Part shown: one piece after another, positions 1-5,541 of the stretch | Numbering within the stretch: the first letter of the stretch is position 1 | Layout of the letters: every line of letters begins with the position of its first letter | Origin: Planctomycetota bacterium | Lineage (GTDB): Bacteria; Planctomycetota; PUPC01; JACPCR01 | Length of the DNA: 5,541 nucleotides | Direction of reading: 5' to 3' | Assembly (NCBI GenBank): GCA_030740295.1 | Contig: JASLXP010000671.1 | Coordinates: 1-5,541, forward strand | Program-made: the position numbers and the translations under genes | The notes under the pieces: generated by a model | The model's database searches: none | Seen by the model: only the letters and a program-made list of their open reading frames with translations | Told to the model about the DNA's origin: nothing

Positions 1-135
1 GTCAACCGCCGTCGAGAAGAACGGAAAATCCATCTCAATCCATCGTCGCCACCCCGAGCGCTGTTCCTTTTTCGCAGGCCCGGCAATCAGGATTACGGAC
101 GGGAGGAGCAAAATCAGACTCAGGCGGACACGCAT
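1..135 (-). CDS. N-terminal fragment of an exported protein with a signal peptide (runs off the window)
   Basis: The first 45 codons of a minus-strand gene are visible, starting at the ATG at 135-133 and open to the window edge. The N-terminus MRVRLSLILLLPSVILIAG is a clear signal peptide: two early arginines, a hydrophobic core at residues 5-17, and a small-residue stretch Ala-Gly-Pro-Ala at 18-21 where cleavage is plausible. The exported part begins with a basic, tryptophan-containing segment (Trp29, Trp32) and then IEMDFPFFSTAVD. The start is supported by GAGGA five bases upstream and by the short ORF ending one base before it. The MDFPFFS-like segment faintly recalls the mature start of large secreted planctomycete or verrucomicrobial proteins, but this is unaided memory and I assign no family. 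The start and export signal are fairly sure; the function is unknown. Confidence 0.75.
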   Translation of the reverse strand, partial: MRVRLSLILLLPSVILIAGPAKKEQRSGWRRWIEMDFPFFSTAVD

Positions 136-136
136 A

Positions 137-220
137 TTAATCCTCACGCTCCGTCCAGAGGCGTATGGGCATGTGCCGCTGATCCTTGACTCGAATCCAC
201 TCTTTGCTCATATGACTCAT
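137..220 (-). CDS. Small ORF (27 residues, up to 29), coupled to the exported-protein gene
   Basis: A short minus-strand reading frame ends at TAA 139-137, one base before the next ATG. Three consecutive in-frame ATGs (226, 223, 220) can start it. AGGAG at 232-228 is seven bases from the third and only one from the first, so I prefer 220, giving 27 residues. A fourth in-frame ATG at 211 would give MSKEWIRVKDQRHMPIRLW and five more residues. The peptide is hydrophilic and charged, with two tryptophans and no membrane segment, so it does not look like a toxin or signal peptide. I do not recognise it. The case rests on the Shine-Dalgarno site, the tandem starts and the one-base junction. It could be a leader peptide that sets translation of the exported protein, a small protein in its own right, or chance. 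Confidence 0.5.
   Translation of the reverse strand: MSHMSKEWIRVKDQRHMPIRLWTERED
141..145 (-). promoter_or_regulatory. Shine-Dalgarno site of the exported protein, inside the preceding small ORF
   Basis: On the minus strand GAGGA is followed by TTAAT and then the ATG at 135, a five-base spacing. The site overlaps the last sense codons of the 27-29 residue ORF upstream, whose TAA is also in this stretch. A ribosome finishing the small ORF would therefore expose or reuse this site, the usual layout for translational coupling. Confidence 0.65.
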
Positions 221-227
221 CATCATG

Positions 228-232
228 CTCCT
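228..232 (-). promoter_or_regulatory. Shine-Dalgarno site (AGGAG) that decides the start of the small ORF
   Basis: AGGAG on the minus strand lies 1, 4 and 7 bases from the three tandem ATGs at 226, 223 and 220. The seven-base spacing fits the third best. By contrast, the sulfatase at 2258 has no recognisable site, so a site this clear is informative here. Confidence 0.6.
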
Positions 233-282
233 ATCCATACAGCATCCTTTGGCCGCAACCGAGGATGAATTCCCGGGCTCTT

Positions 283-312
283 AATCTTTGTCGTAATCGT
301 TACCGTGATCGT
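283..312. repeat. Degenerate hexanucleotide repeat, about five units
   Basis: Read on the minus strand from 312, the units are ACGATC, ACGGTA, ACGATT, ACGACA and AAGATT, roughly ACGATN. In frame this gives an alternating Thr/Ile-type dipeptide pattern, which explains the protein-like look of a spurious frame here. The period-6 structure is directly visible; its origin and role are unknown. Confidence 0.5.
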
Positions 313-370
313 TCGTAAAAGGTCGATTGGGTTGCGCCACGCGAGGAAGTGACCACAGGCTCTAAGATTT

Positions 371-390
371 TTCTCAGACTGCGCTGAGAA
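371..390. repeat. Short hairpin, 7-bp perfect stem with 6-base loop
   Basis: TTCTCAG at 371-377 pairs with CTGAGAA at 384-390. The plus strand has ATTTTT just before the stem, so on the minus strand the stem is followed by an A-run, not a T-run. It is therefore not a normal Rho-independent terminator for the minus-strand genes. It may be part of a larger dispersed element or simply chance. Confidence 0.35.
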
Positions 391-418
391 TAATAGGCCC
401 CTCGGGCAACAGACCAGC

Positions 419-446
419 GTAGCACAGGCTGCCAAGCCTGTGCTAC
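419..446. repeat. Perfect 12-bp inverted repeat, CACAGGCT family
   Basis: GTAGCACAGGCT at 419-430 is the exact reverse complement of AGCCTGTGCTAC at 435-446, with the four-base loop GCCA. Its CACAGGCTG core recurs in the hairpin at 767-815, and the GTAGC/GCTAC ends recur in the inverted repeat at 681-731, so the three look like related dispersed palindromes. On the plus strand a pyrimidine-rich tract with TTTT follows, but no plus-strand gene precedes it. In the minus direction no T-run follows, so a terminator for the sulfatase is not supported. Confidence 0.8.
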
Positions 447-450
447 TTCC

Positions 451-624
451 TTTTAATCTTGCTTCTTATCCACACTTTTCTTCTTCCGCCTTCTCATCTT
501 CAGTTTCTGTCTATCCTTCTCTTTGAAGAGCCATCAAGAACCTGGAACGAGTCGGCTGAAGCGGAAGAACGTTAAGATTAAAGGCAAAGATGAAAAGGCG
601 GCAGAGAAAAAGGAAAGATTAAAA
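451..624. repeat. Pair of diverged inverted copies of a purine-rich element
   Basis: TTTTAATCTT at 451-460 is the exact reverse complement of 615-624. CCGCCTTCTCATCTT at 486-500 matches the reverse complement of 587-601 at 14 of 15 positions. The two matching blocks lie in the same order in both arms, but the sequence between them is 25 bases in one arm and 13 in the other. This is what two inverted copies of one element of about 40-50 bases would look like after an indel. Read in the purine sense, both arms can be translated as lysine-rich tails ending in stop codons, but neither has a start. Confidence 0.5.
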
Positions 625-680
625 GCATGATCAGAAGTGAGAATAGCACGTGGCAACGGACCGCAAGATGGCATCCTGTG

Positions 681-731
681 GTAGCGGCGGCGTCTCGCCG
701 CCGAATTTCTGCGGCGGGACGCCTCAGCTAC
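681..731. repeat. 21-bp imperfect inverted repeat, GC-rich, with GTAGC/GCTAC ends
   Basis: Bases 681-701 match the reverse complement of 711-731 at 18 of 21 positions, around a nine-base loop (702-710). The outer five bases are GTAGC and GCTAC. The left arm also folds on itself: GGCGGCG at 686-692 pairs perfectly with CGCCGCC at 696-702 across TCT. Hairpins of this build, GTAGC plus a GGCGTC-like core, are in my recollection scattered in intergenic DNA of planctomycetes and verrucomicrobia. Its copy number in this genome cannot be seen from here. Confidence 0.75.
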
Positions 732-766
732 GCAGTAAGTGTCATCTCGACTTTTTACGAATGAAT

Positions 767-830
767 CTGCCAGCCTGTAGGCTCATCTGATTTATTTCGG
801 CTCACAGGCTGGCAGCAGCCTGTGGCCACA
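767..830. repeat. 12-bp inverted repeat plus adjacent 10-bp palindrome, just past the sulfatase stop
   Basis: CTGCCAGCCTGT at 767-778 pairs perfectly with ACAGGCTGGCAG at 804-815 across a 25-base loop. The adjoining CAGCCTGTGG repeats the core, and TGTGGCCACA at 821-830 is a perfect palindrome. The block begins 33 bases after the sulfatase stop in the direction of transcription, so it would sit in the 3' untranslated region, where a stem could slow mRNA decay. No T-run follows on the minus strand, so it is not a classical terminator. The shared core links it to the unit at 419-446. Confidence 0.7.
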
Positions 831-863
831 TGTCACTGCCGATCAGCTTCTACCATTCGTGGG

Positions 864-2258
864 TTACTGCCGTCGGACTGTGGAGTCGCCAGGCGGTTGC
901 AGGGATCGCTGTTTCAAGCGATCTGCCAAAAGACCTTGCCATCTGGCCAGCTCTTCGGAATGGCTGGTATCCGTGGCAAGGTTGGTGAGCTCACTTGGGT
1001 CATTATCGATATCAAAAAGCTCTTCGTAGCCAGTGTGCGTACGCCAGATGTATTTCATGTGTCCATCGGTAAGGGACTGAAACGCCTGCTCGATGCTGTA
1101 ACAGCGGCTGTGCTCGCAGTGGAGCTGCGGCCGGATTTCCACCTCATCGCCTCGTAAAACAGGAAGCAGGCTTTGACCATCAATGTCGTCGGGTATGTCT
1201 ATGCCAGCGGAATCCAGCAGCGTCGGAAGAATGTCCTCAAGGCATACCGGCTGGCTGCAATGGAGACCTCGGGAGAATTCGAGTTCCGGCGAGCCCTGGA
1301 TGAGGAACGGCACACGTGCTGAGCCTTCGTAGGGTTCACACTTTCGGAAGTAGTAATGGTCGCCGAGCATCTCGCCGTGATCTGAGGTCAAGAGGATCAG
1401 CCACGGCCGGCCGTTGCGTCGGCTCAGATTTCTGAATTCCGGCAGCAGCCACGTCATCTGGTCGTCGATGTGATTGATCAGGCCGAAGTATCCAGCCTGG
1501 GCACTGAGCAACGCCTCGCCCCGCAAATGGACCCGTGCCGACTCCACGCCCATGCCAATCCCGTCATTCGGGGGCGGTGAGGCCCAATCTCCGATAGCCG
1601 GACTTGGCAGGTCCATGCGGAGATATCGTTCCATATAGAATGAAGGAGGGATCAGTGGTGGGTGCGGTGCGTAAAACGAGTTTATGAGAAACAGAGGACG
1701 GTCATCATCGTGTTCGGCGATAACCTTGCGAGACTGCTGCACCGTCCAGTTGGTCGGATGCAGATACTCATCAAGGGGCCAGGGCTTTGCCTGCCATCCG
1801 TTAAATGCACAGCCGATTCCGCGAATGCCTCCCAATTCCGGTACGGCCTCATCCAGCATGCGCGCGTATTCGTCATCCTGAATGTAAGTTGATCCAAGAC
1901 GTCGCTGCTCAAATCCGTACGGCTCATCTGCGGGCGATTGATGCATCGTGCGGCCGGTGATCGCCGTTGCGTACCCGGCATCAGCCAGATATTGCGGCAT
2001 GGTTTTCGATTCGATGGGGATGCCGTCCTTGTAGCCGACCACTCCGTTGGTCTCGGGAAACTGCCCGGTCATCATGGCCCGCCGCGCGGGGATGCAGGAT
2101 GGACACGTTGAATATGCGCGAGTGAAGTGTGCTCCGCTCCCCCCGAGAGAATCGATGTTCGGAGTCATGACTGCCGGATGCCGCTCGAGCGACAGACAAT
2201 CTCCTCGCATCTGATCCGGCATGACGATGAGAATGTTGGGGCTTTTGGGTTTGGACAT
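864..2258 (-). CDS. Cys-type sulfatase (alkaline-phosphatase superfamily), no signal peptide
   Basis: This 464-residue protein should hydrolyse a sulfate ester on a glycan or small molecule. The calcium-binding start ILIVMPDQMRGD has Asp15-Gln16, the Asp-Gln form I recall from choline-sulfatase and phosphonate-monoester-hydrolase relatives. The activation motif is C55-IPA-R59 followed by M-T-G65, so Cys55 should become formylglycine. Further conserved sites are His199 in APHPPLIPP, the metal pair Asp293-His294 in TSDHGEMLGD, and Lys306 in FRKCEPYEG. The C-terminal domain ends with YEELFDIDNDPSELTNLA (411-428). The usual Lys-x-His after Gly is replaced by GRTMH (102-106), so that lysine is missing. 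The ATG at 2258 is forced: an in-frame TGA lies two codons upstream. No Shine-Dalgarno site is visible. The N-terminus has no hydrophobic export signal, so a cytoplasmic location is inferred. It follows the hydrolase gene by 50 bases. The maturase is not in the window. The substrate cannot be named. Confidence 0.96.
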   Translation of the reverse strand: MSKPKSPNILIVMPDQMRGDCLSLERHPAVMTPNIDSLGGSGAHFTRAYSTCPSCIPARRAMMTGQFPETNGVVGYKDGIPIESKTMPQYLADAGYATAITGRTMHQSPADEPYGFEQRRLGSTYIQDDEYARMLDEAVPELGGIRGIGCAFNGWQAKPWPLDEYLHPTNWTVQQSRKVIAEHDDDRPLFLINSFYAPHPPLIPPSFYMERYLRMDLPSPAIGDWASPPPNDGIGMGVESARVHLRGEALLSAQAGYFGLINHIDDQMTWLLPEFRNLSRRNGRPWLILLTSDHGEMLGDHYYFRKCEPYEGSARVPFLIQGSPELEFSRGLHCSQPVCLEDILPTLLDSAGIDIPDDIDGQSLLPVLRGDEVEIRPQLHCEHSRCYSIEQAFQSLTDGHMKYIWRTHTGYEELFDIDNDPSELTNLATDTSHSEELARWQGLLADRLKQRSLQPPGDSTVRRQ

Positions 2259-2308
2259 GATTCAGGTGTAAAGCAAGAGGTGGATTCACACAGAAGACTG
2301 CATTCCCG

Positions 2309-5300
2309 CTACTCCAGAGTAATCTCGTACAGCCGCACGCAACGTGGAGAGTCATCGTAGGTGTAACCAAGTTCCAATGCCTCGGGTAATTTGTCGACCG
2401 GCGCTCCGTAGGTAATGCCGTCGCCGAGATAACCGTCACCGAAGAATCCGAACAGGTCTTCGCCCGCCAAATCATCCGTCCATTGTCCATTTTGCATTTT
2501 CAACGATCGGTTCTCACCGATGACCCTGATACTTGCGGAGCCATAGCCCGGCAGCCTGAGCGTGCAGTTCCTCAATGCCTCAGGCGCTCGACCAATCCGG
2601 CCATCGAGCATTAAGTCATTATTCCCGGTGGGCCTTTTGAACACGGATGAGCCCCACCATGCCTTGCCATTTCCAGATGTCATAAACATGAGTCCATCGT
2701 TGGCCCGCCCAGTCAACCCAAGCTGATTCAGAGGCACCGTCAGCTTCACCCACTTATCCGTAGGAGGGAGCGGCCCCAACATTTTGAAACAACTTGGCGG
2801 AAAGCGGTGCTTCAGTTGGTAATCGAGCCAGTACTGCTTCGAGGTCCGGTACCAATTAATTCCGTAGGCCGCGTGTGAATAGCATTCGCCGGCAAGGAAA
2901 CGATCGATCTTTTTCTCGTGGAACTCCTGCCAGTCGAATTCGCCCCAGTAAGCGATGTAGTTGAAGCTGCCGTTACCGGGCACGATCAGGAAGATCGCCT
3001 TGGGTATCGCCTCAGCAGGGATAAAAACGTCCTGCTCGATGACATCGCTCTTCCCGATTTCTCGAAAGATGTCGTCGTTAAATCCGTGGATTGCGTAGCC
3101 CTCTTTGACGGGAGTCAGCAGGTGTTTTGAGACGCCGCTGTGCGCTTTCCCCTTCCTGCCGCCCAGCCCTTCCTTCCACTGCCACTCGCCGTGTGGGATA
3201 GGATTGTGTTGCTCGGCCATGACCAGAATCTGACTTCCTTTCATCCAGGTTTTGGCCTGCACGCCTACGGGAGCGTTGACTTCCACACCACCTTCGTTTG
3301 CAGACATGTATGAGAAGAGGTGTTCCATCTCTCCCCGGAGAAGGCGATAGAGCGAAGGATCTGCGCATCCTTGAATGCCGAACCAGCCCCGAAAGCCGTG
3401 GAACATGTTGAGCAGTGCGCGGTAACGCTCGGTCTCATGCGGGACGTTTTCGTAAGTCTGCGGCAGATCGACCATCACCCAGCGTTCTTTGCGCTTCAGC
3501 AGATTTCGCATCACCAGGAATGGCCGGAACACGCTGCCTGCCTCCCGTTCAAAGTACAAGGCGTCGTAAACATCAAGCGTTCGGTCATCATCATGGAAGG
3601 GATAAAACTGGCTGTGGTTATCCATAATGCCAATAGGACGATTCAGCTTTTGTCGAACTGCGTTGGCGTATTCTTTGAGAGCATTCATGGCATCCGGTGA
3701 ATGGTGCGCTTCCATGATCGCCTCATCGAAAATAAGGAAATAGGCAAGCATCCACGGGCTCTGATTCAGATCGTTTATCTTTCCGTAGACCGGTTTGCCG
3801 TAGGACTCCCAGAACTGAACTTCGCCAGCCTTCAGCCTCTGCATCGCTTCCGTGTGACGCTTGACTGAGAAGCCCGACATCAGCATCGGCGCGTAGAGGT
3901 TTCCTTTTTCCCAATTAGGTATGGATGCCTTTGCCCAGGACCATCGCTGCAGGCAGTTCATCGCATTGACCTTCCCGGTTTCCGGCCGAAAGGCTACAGC
4001 ACGGGTTTGCGGGGCCCGTCCATTGGCCGCGCCGTTGGCATGGCTCTGAGCGAAAGGCAGAAAGGGCTTGCCGTTCACCCGATAGAATTTTCCCTTGGGG
4101 TCGATGGTTACTTCCTTAATGGGAGGAAGCTCTTCTTCCATCTTCGTCAGCCTGGCGAAGGGATGACTCTCTGCAGTAAACATCTGTTTGAATGTGGATC
4201 TGCCTGTAACGCGGATGACCCAATCACTCTCGGGACTGTTCCAAGGCCGCACCGGCAGATCTGAAATGTCCATCTCGACCAGGAGCAGGTTTCGATGATC
4301 GAGGAGGCCAGCTCTTGGCATGTAGAAATAGAAGCGATCTTTTTCGTGCGAGGAAATCTGCGTCGTTCTGATCCGCTGATGAATATCGCTGATGGATTTC
4401 TTGTTGACTGACTTGCCGGTCCTGCGATCGACGATCTCCACATCGAGCTTTTTCGTCCGACCAAGTGTCGACTTTGTAACCCCGAGGTTGATAGCCACAA
4501 GGATTGGATTTTCACTTTCGTCAAGGCATGCTTTGCCGGTACGCACATTGGCGGCTGAGGGCCAGGTGCCAAATCTGTAAGTCTCAGTTCCTTTCTTCTT
4601 GCCGCCCGCAAACAGCGACACCTCAAGACTTCCGGGGGTCTTGAGACCAGACGAAAACTCGTTGAGTTGGTAAGGCACCTCCACGACAGCACTCGTGCCC
4701 GGAGCAATCGTCAGTGGCTTCGAACGTGACGCCTTCATTCTTGTTTTGGTTGGAGTAGTAACGGCCACTTCAAGGCTCACTTTCTTTTGCCCGGCACCCC
4801 GGTTCTCGACTCGGGCAACCAATGAATTTTCACCATAGAGCCGTTCACCAAGGAATATTTCCGACAGGCTGATATCGGCCTCTGTGGCCTGTGCATCGGG
4901 AATCTCCACGCCCCTCTTCTTTAATTCACCCTCGGTCGAATGAATCTCACGCACTGAAATGTCATCCACCCAGACTGTGGAAACCTGGTTGAAAGCGTGC
5001 CATTCACCGATGTCAGTTTTGGTCTGAGCATTAAAACCACGTGCGCCAATCCGGAGCCTGCAGGATTCCATCGGCTTGGCTGCAAGGTAGATCTTGCGAA
5101 CGGATATCCAGTCGTGAGTTCCGGCGACGTTGCCTCCCCAATAGGTGAGTATCTGGTTTGAGGGAACTCTGAATCCATCCTGATCGATGAGCATCAGATC
5201 AAAGTGACGCAGACGATCCGCCTTCACCCACGCGGTGACTTCAATGGGACGCGCCTCCGCCTGGTGGACGTTCATCCGAGGCGAATCGATGGCGTACTCA

Positions 5301-5541
5301 TCACCACCAAGCAGTTCCATCCGAAGCGACTTGGAGCCGCTGCGACTGACCAGCGAATCGAGCGAAGGGGCACCACGGCAACTGGAAAAGAAATGCTGCC
5401 AGTTATTCCAGACGTAGTAATAAGGTCCGGGCAGGTAGACCCACTTCATCGGTGCAGACCAGCCGGCAGGATAGTCTTTCAGATCTGCTGTCTGCGATGC
5501 GCCCTTCAGATACACTCCTCGGCCGGATGGTTTTTCAGGCT
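2309..5541 (-). CDS. Large multidomain glycoside-hydrolase-like protein, N-terminus outside the window
   Basis: The frame is open to the window edge. A GTG at 5515 is only an internal valine or a weak start, because eight more in-frame codons precede it. Numbering from 5515 gives 1068 residues. Residues 57-192 look like a galactose-binding jelly-roll ending in the typical VWVDDISVRE. Residues 210-320 look Ig-like (APGTSAVVEVPYQL), and 320-465 are beta-rich. A barrel-like core begins at FYRVNGKPFLPFAQSH (477-492). It contains WMLAYFLIFDEAIMEA (588-603), whose Glu598 is the best acid/base candidate, DALYFERE (651-658), and a strand-helix-strand stretch WVMVDLPQTYENVP to GFRGWFGIQG (679-716). 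Beta-rich domains follow, one with KWVKLTVPLNQLGLTG (921-936). The neighbouring sulfatase suggests a decorated polysaccharide as substrate. I cannot place it in a numbered GH family, and no convincing second catalytic carboxylate is identified. The coding call is firm; the enzymatic role is moderately likely. Confidence 0.92.
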   Translation of the reverse strand, partial: PEKPSGRGVYLKGASQTADLKDYPAGWSAPMKWVYLPGPYYYVWNNWQHFFSSCRGAPSLDSLVSRSGSKSLRMELLGGDEYAIDSPRMNVHQAEARPIEVTAWVKADRLRHFDLMLIDQDGFRVPSNQILTYWGGNVAGTHDWISVRKIYLAAKPMESCRLRIGARGFNAQTKTDIGEWHAFNQVSTVWVDDISVREIHSTEGELKKRGVEIPDAQATEADISLSEIFLGERLYGENSLVARVENRGAGQKKVSLEVAVTTPTKTRMKASRSKPLTIAPGTSAVVEVPYQLNEFSSGLKTPGSLEVSLFAGGKKKGTETYRFGTWPSAANVRTGKACLDESENPILVAINLGVTKSTLGRTKKLDVEIVDRRTGKSVNKKSISDIHQRIRTTQISSHEKDRFYFYMPRAGLLDHRNLLLVEMDISDLPVRPWNSPESDWVIRVTGRSTFKQMFTAESHPFARLTKMEEELPPIKEVTIDPKGKFYRVNGKPFLPFAQSHANGAANGRAPQTRAVAFRPETGKVNAMNCLQRWSWAKASIPNWEKGNLYAPMLMSGFSVKRHTEAMQRLKAGEVQFWESYGKPVYGKINDLNQSPWMLAYFLIFDEAIMEAHHSPDAMNALKEYANAVRQKLNRPIGIMDNHSQFYPFHDDDRTLDVYDALYFEREAGSVFRPFLVMRNLLKRKERWVMVDLPQTYENVPHETERYRALLNMFHGFRGWFGIQGCADPSLYRLLRGEMEHLFSYMSANEGGVEVNAPVGVQAKTWMKGSQILVMAEQHNPIPHGEWQWKEGLGGRKGKAHSGVSKHLLTPVKEGYAIHGFNDDIFREIGKSDVIEQDVFIPAEAIPKAIFLIVPGNGSFNYIAYWGEFDWQEFHEKKIDRFLAGECYSHAAYGINWYRTSKQYWLDYQLKHRFPPSCFKMLGPLPPTDKWVKLTVPLNQLGLTGRANDGLMFMTSGNGKAWWGSSVFKRPTGNNDLMLDGRIGRAPEALRNCTLRLPGYGSASIRVIGENRSLKMQNGQWTDDLAGEDLFGFFGDGYLGDGITYGAPVDKLPEALELGYTYDDSPRCVRLYEITLE

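Larger units (their letters stand above)
227..863. other. Gene-free interval of 637 bases, rich in inverted repeats
   Basis: No reading frame here has both a credible start and protein-like composition. The longest, a TTG-started minus frame of 70 codons at 223-435, runs through a hairpin and a hexamer repeat. The interval separates the sulfatase stop from the small ORF, all on one strand, so it should hold the 3' end of one transcript and the promoter of the next. I could not identify a convincing -35/-10 pair or a stem followed by a T-run in the minus direction. It is made of the separate repeat structures listed individually, plus a strand-asymmetric middle: pyrimidine-rich on the plus strand at about 447-525 and purine-rich at about 558-640. 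Confidence 0.8.

Noticed and set aside
223..435. Minus-strand frame of 70 codons upstream of the small ORF
   Set aside because: It would start with TTG inside the perfect hairpin at 419-446, has no Shine-Dalgarno site, and its middle is a hexamer repeat read as alternating Thr/Ile. Its TGA merely overlaps the tandem ATGs.
457..629. Plus-strand open stretch ending in a lysine-rich tail, which looked like the 3' end of a gene
   Set aside because: There is no start codon after the upstream stop, and the leucine/phenylalanine then lysine pattern follows from the pyrimidine and purine blocks. Kept only as part of the inverted-repeat finding.
627..764. Plus-strand frame of 45 codons with an ATG and a purine-rich leader
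   Set aside because: It reads straight through the GC-rich inverted repeat at 681-731, giving an Ala/Arg-rich run. The purine-rich leader belongs to the inverted element, so the apparent ribosome site is not specific.
767..815. Rho-independent terminator for the sulfatase operon
   Set aside because: The stem is good, but its 25-base loop is long and the minus strand has AAAAAG, not a T-run, after it.
822..1157. Plus-strand frame of 111 codons overlapping the sulfatase 3' end
   Set aside because: It is a shadow of the sulfatase, which has family motifs over its whole length.
2259..2308. Promoter or terminator between the hydrolase and the sulfatase
   Set aside because: The 50 bases contain no stem with a T-run and no clear -35/-10 pair.
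4147..4707. Minus-strand frame of 186 codons inside the large gene
   Set aside because: It is an alternate frame of the hydrolase gene with arginine/serine-rich, low-structure composition and no motif.
1..5541. CRISPR array, tRNA, rRNA, riboswitch or insertion sequence
   Set aside because: No regularly spaced direct repeats, cloverleaf, conserved RNA core, transposase or terminal inverted repeats with target duplications were seen by eye.

Overview
The window looks like accessory carbohydrate-degradation DNA from a bacterium of the Planctomycetota-Verrucomicrobiota-Lentisphaerota (PVC) type. The clues are a Cys-type sulfatase behind a very large multidomain glycoside-hydrolase-like protein, mid-range GC content, and an intergenic region full of short palindromes of kinds I associate with PVC genomes (CACAGGCTG/CAGCCTGTG units and a GTAGC-flanked GC-rich hairpin). 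The phylum is an inference, because there is no rRNA or marker gene here.

All supported genes lie on the minus strand, so transcription reads from high to low coordinates. From 5541 to 2309 runs a 5'-truncated gene with at least 1076 visible residues: a galactose-binding-like beta domain, Ig-like and beta-rich domains, a TIM-barrel-like hydrolase core with a Phe-Asp-Glu motif, and beta-rich C-terminal domains. Fifty bases later comes a complete 464-residue sulfatase (2258-864) with the formylglycine motif Cys-x-Pro-Ala-Arg. No terminator is visible in the gap, so the two are probably one operon acting on a sulfated or otherwise decorated glycan. The sulfatase has no signal peptide. The export signal of the hydrolase, if it has one, lies outside the window.

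From 863 down to 227 there is no gene I can support. This 637-base gap holds a 12-bp-arm hairpin with a 25-base loop next to the sulfatase stop, a 21-bp imperfect GC-rich inverted repeat, two inverted copies of a purine-rich element, a perfect 12-bp-arm hairpin and a degenerate hexanucleotide repeat.

From 226 to 1 a second transcription unit appears to begin: a 27-29 residue small ORF with a good Shine-Dalgarno sequence, followed after one base by the ATG of a signal-peptide protein that runs off the window. The ribosome site of the second gene lies inside the last codons of the first, which suggests translational coupling. This short pair was the least expected thing found. I see no CRISPR array, tRNA, rRNA, transposase or complete mobile element.
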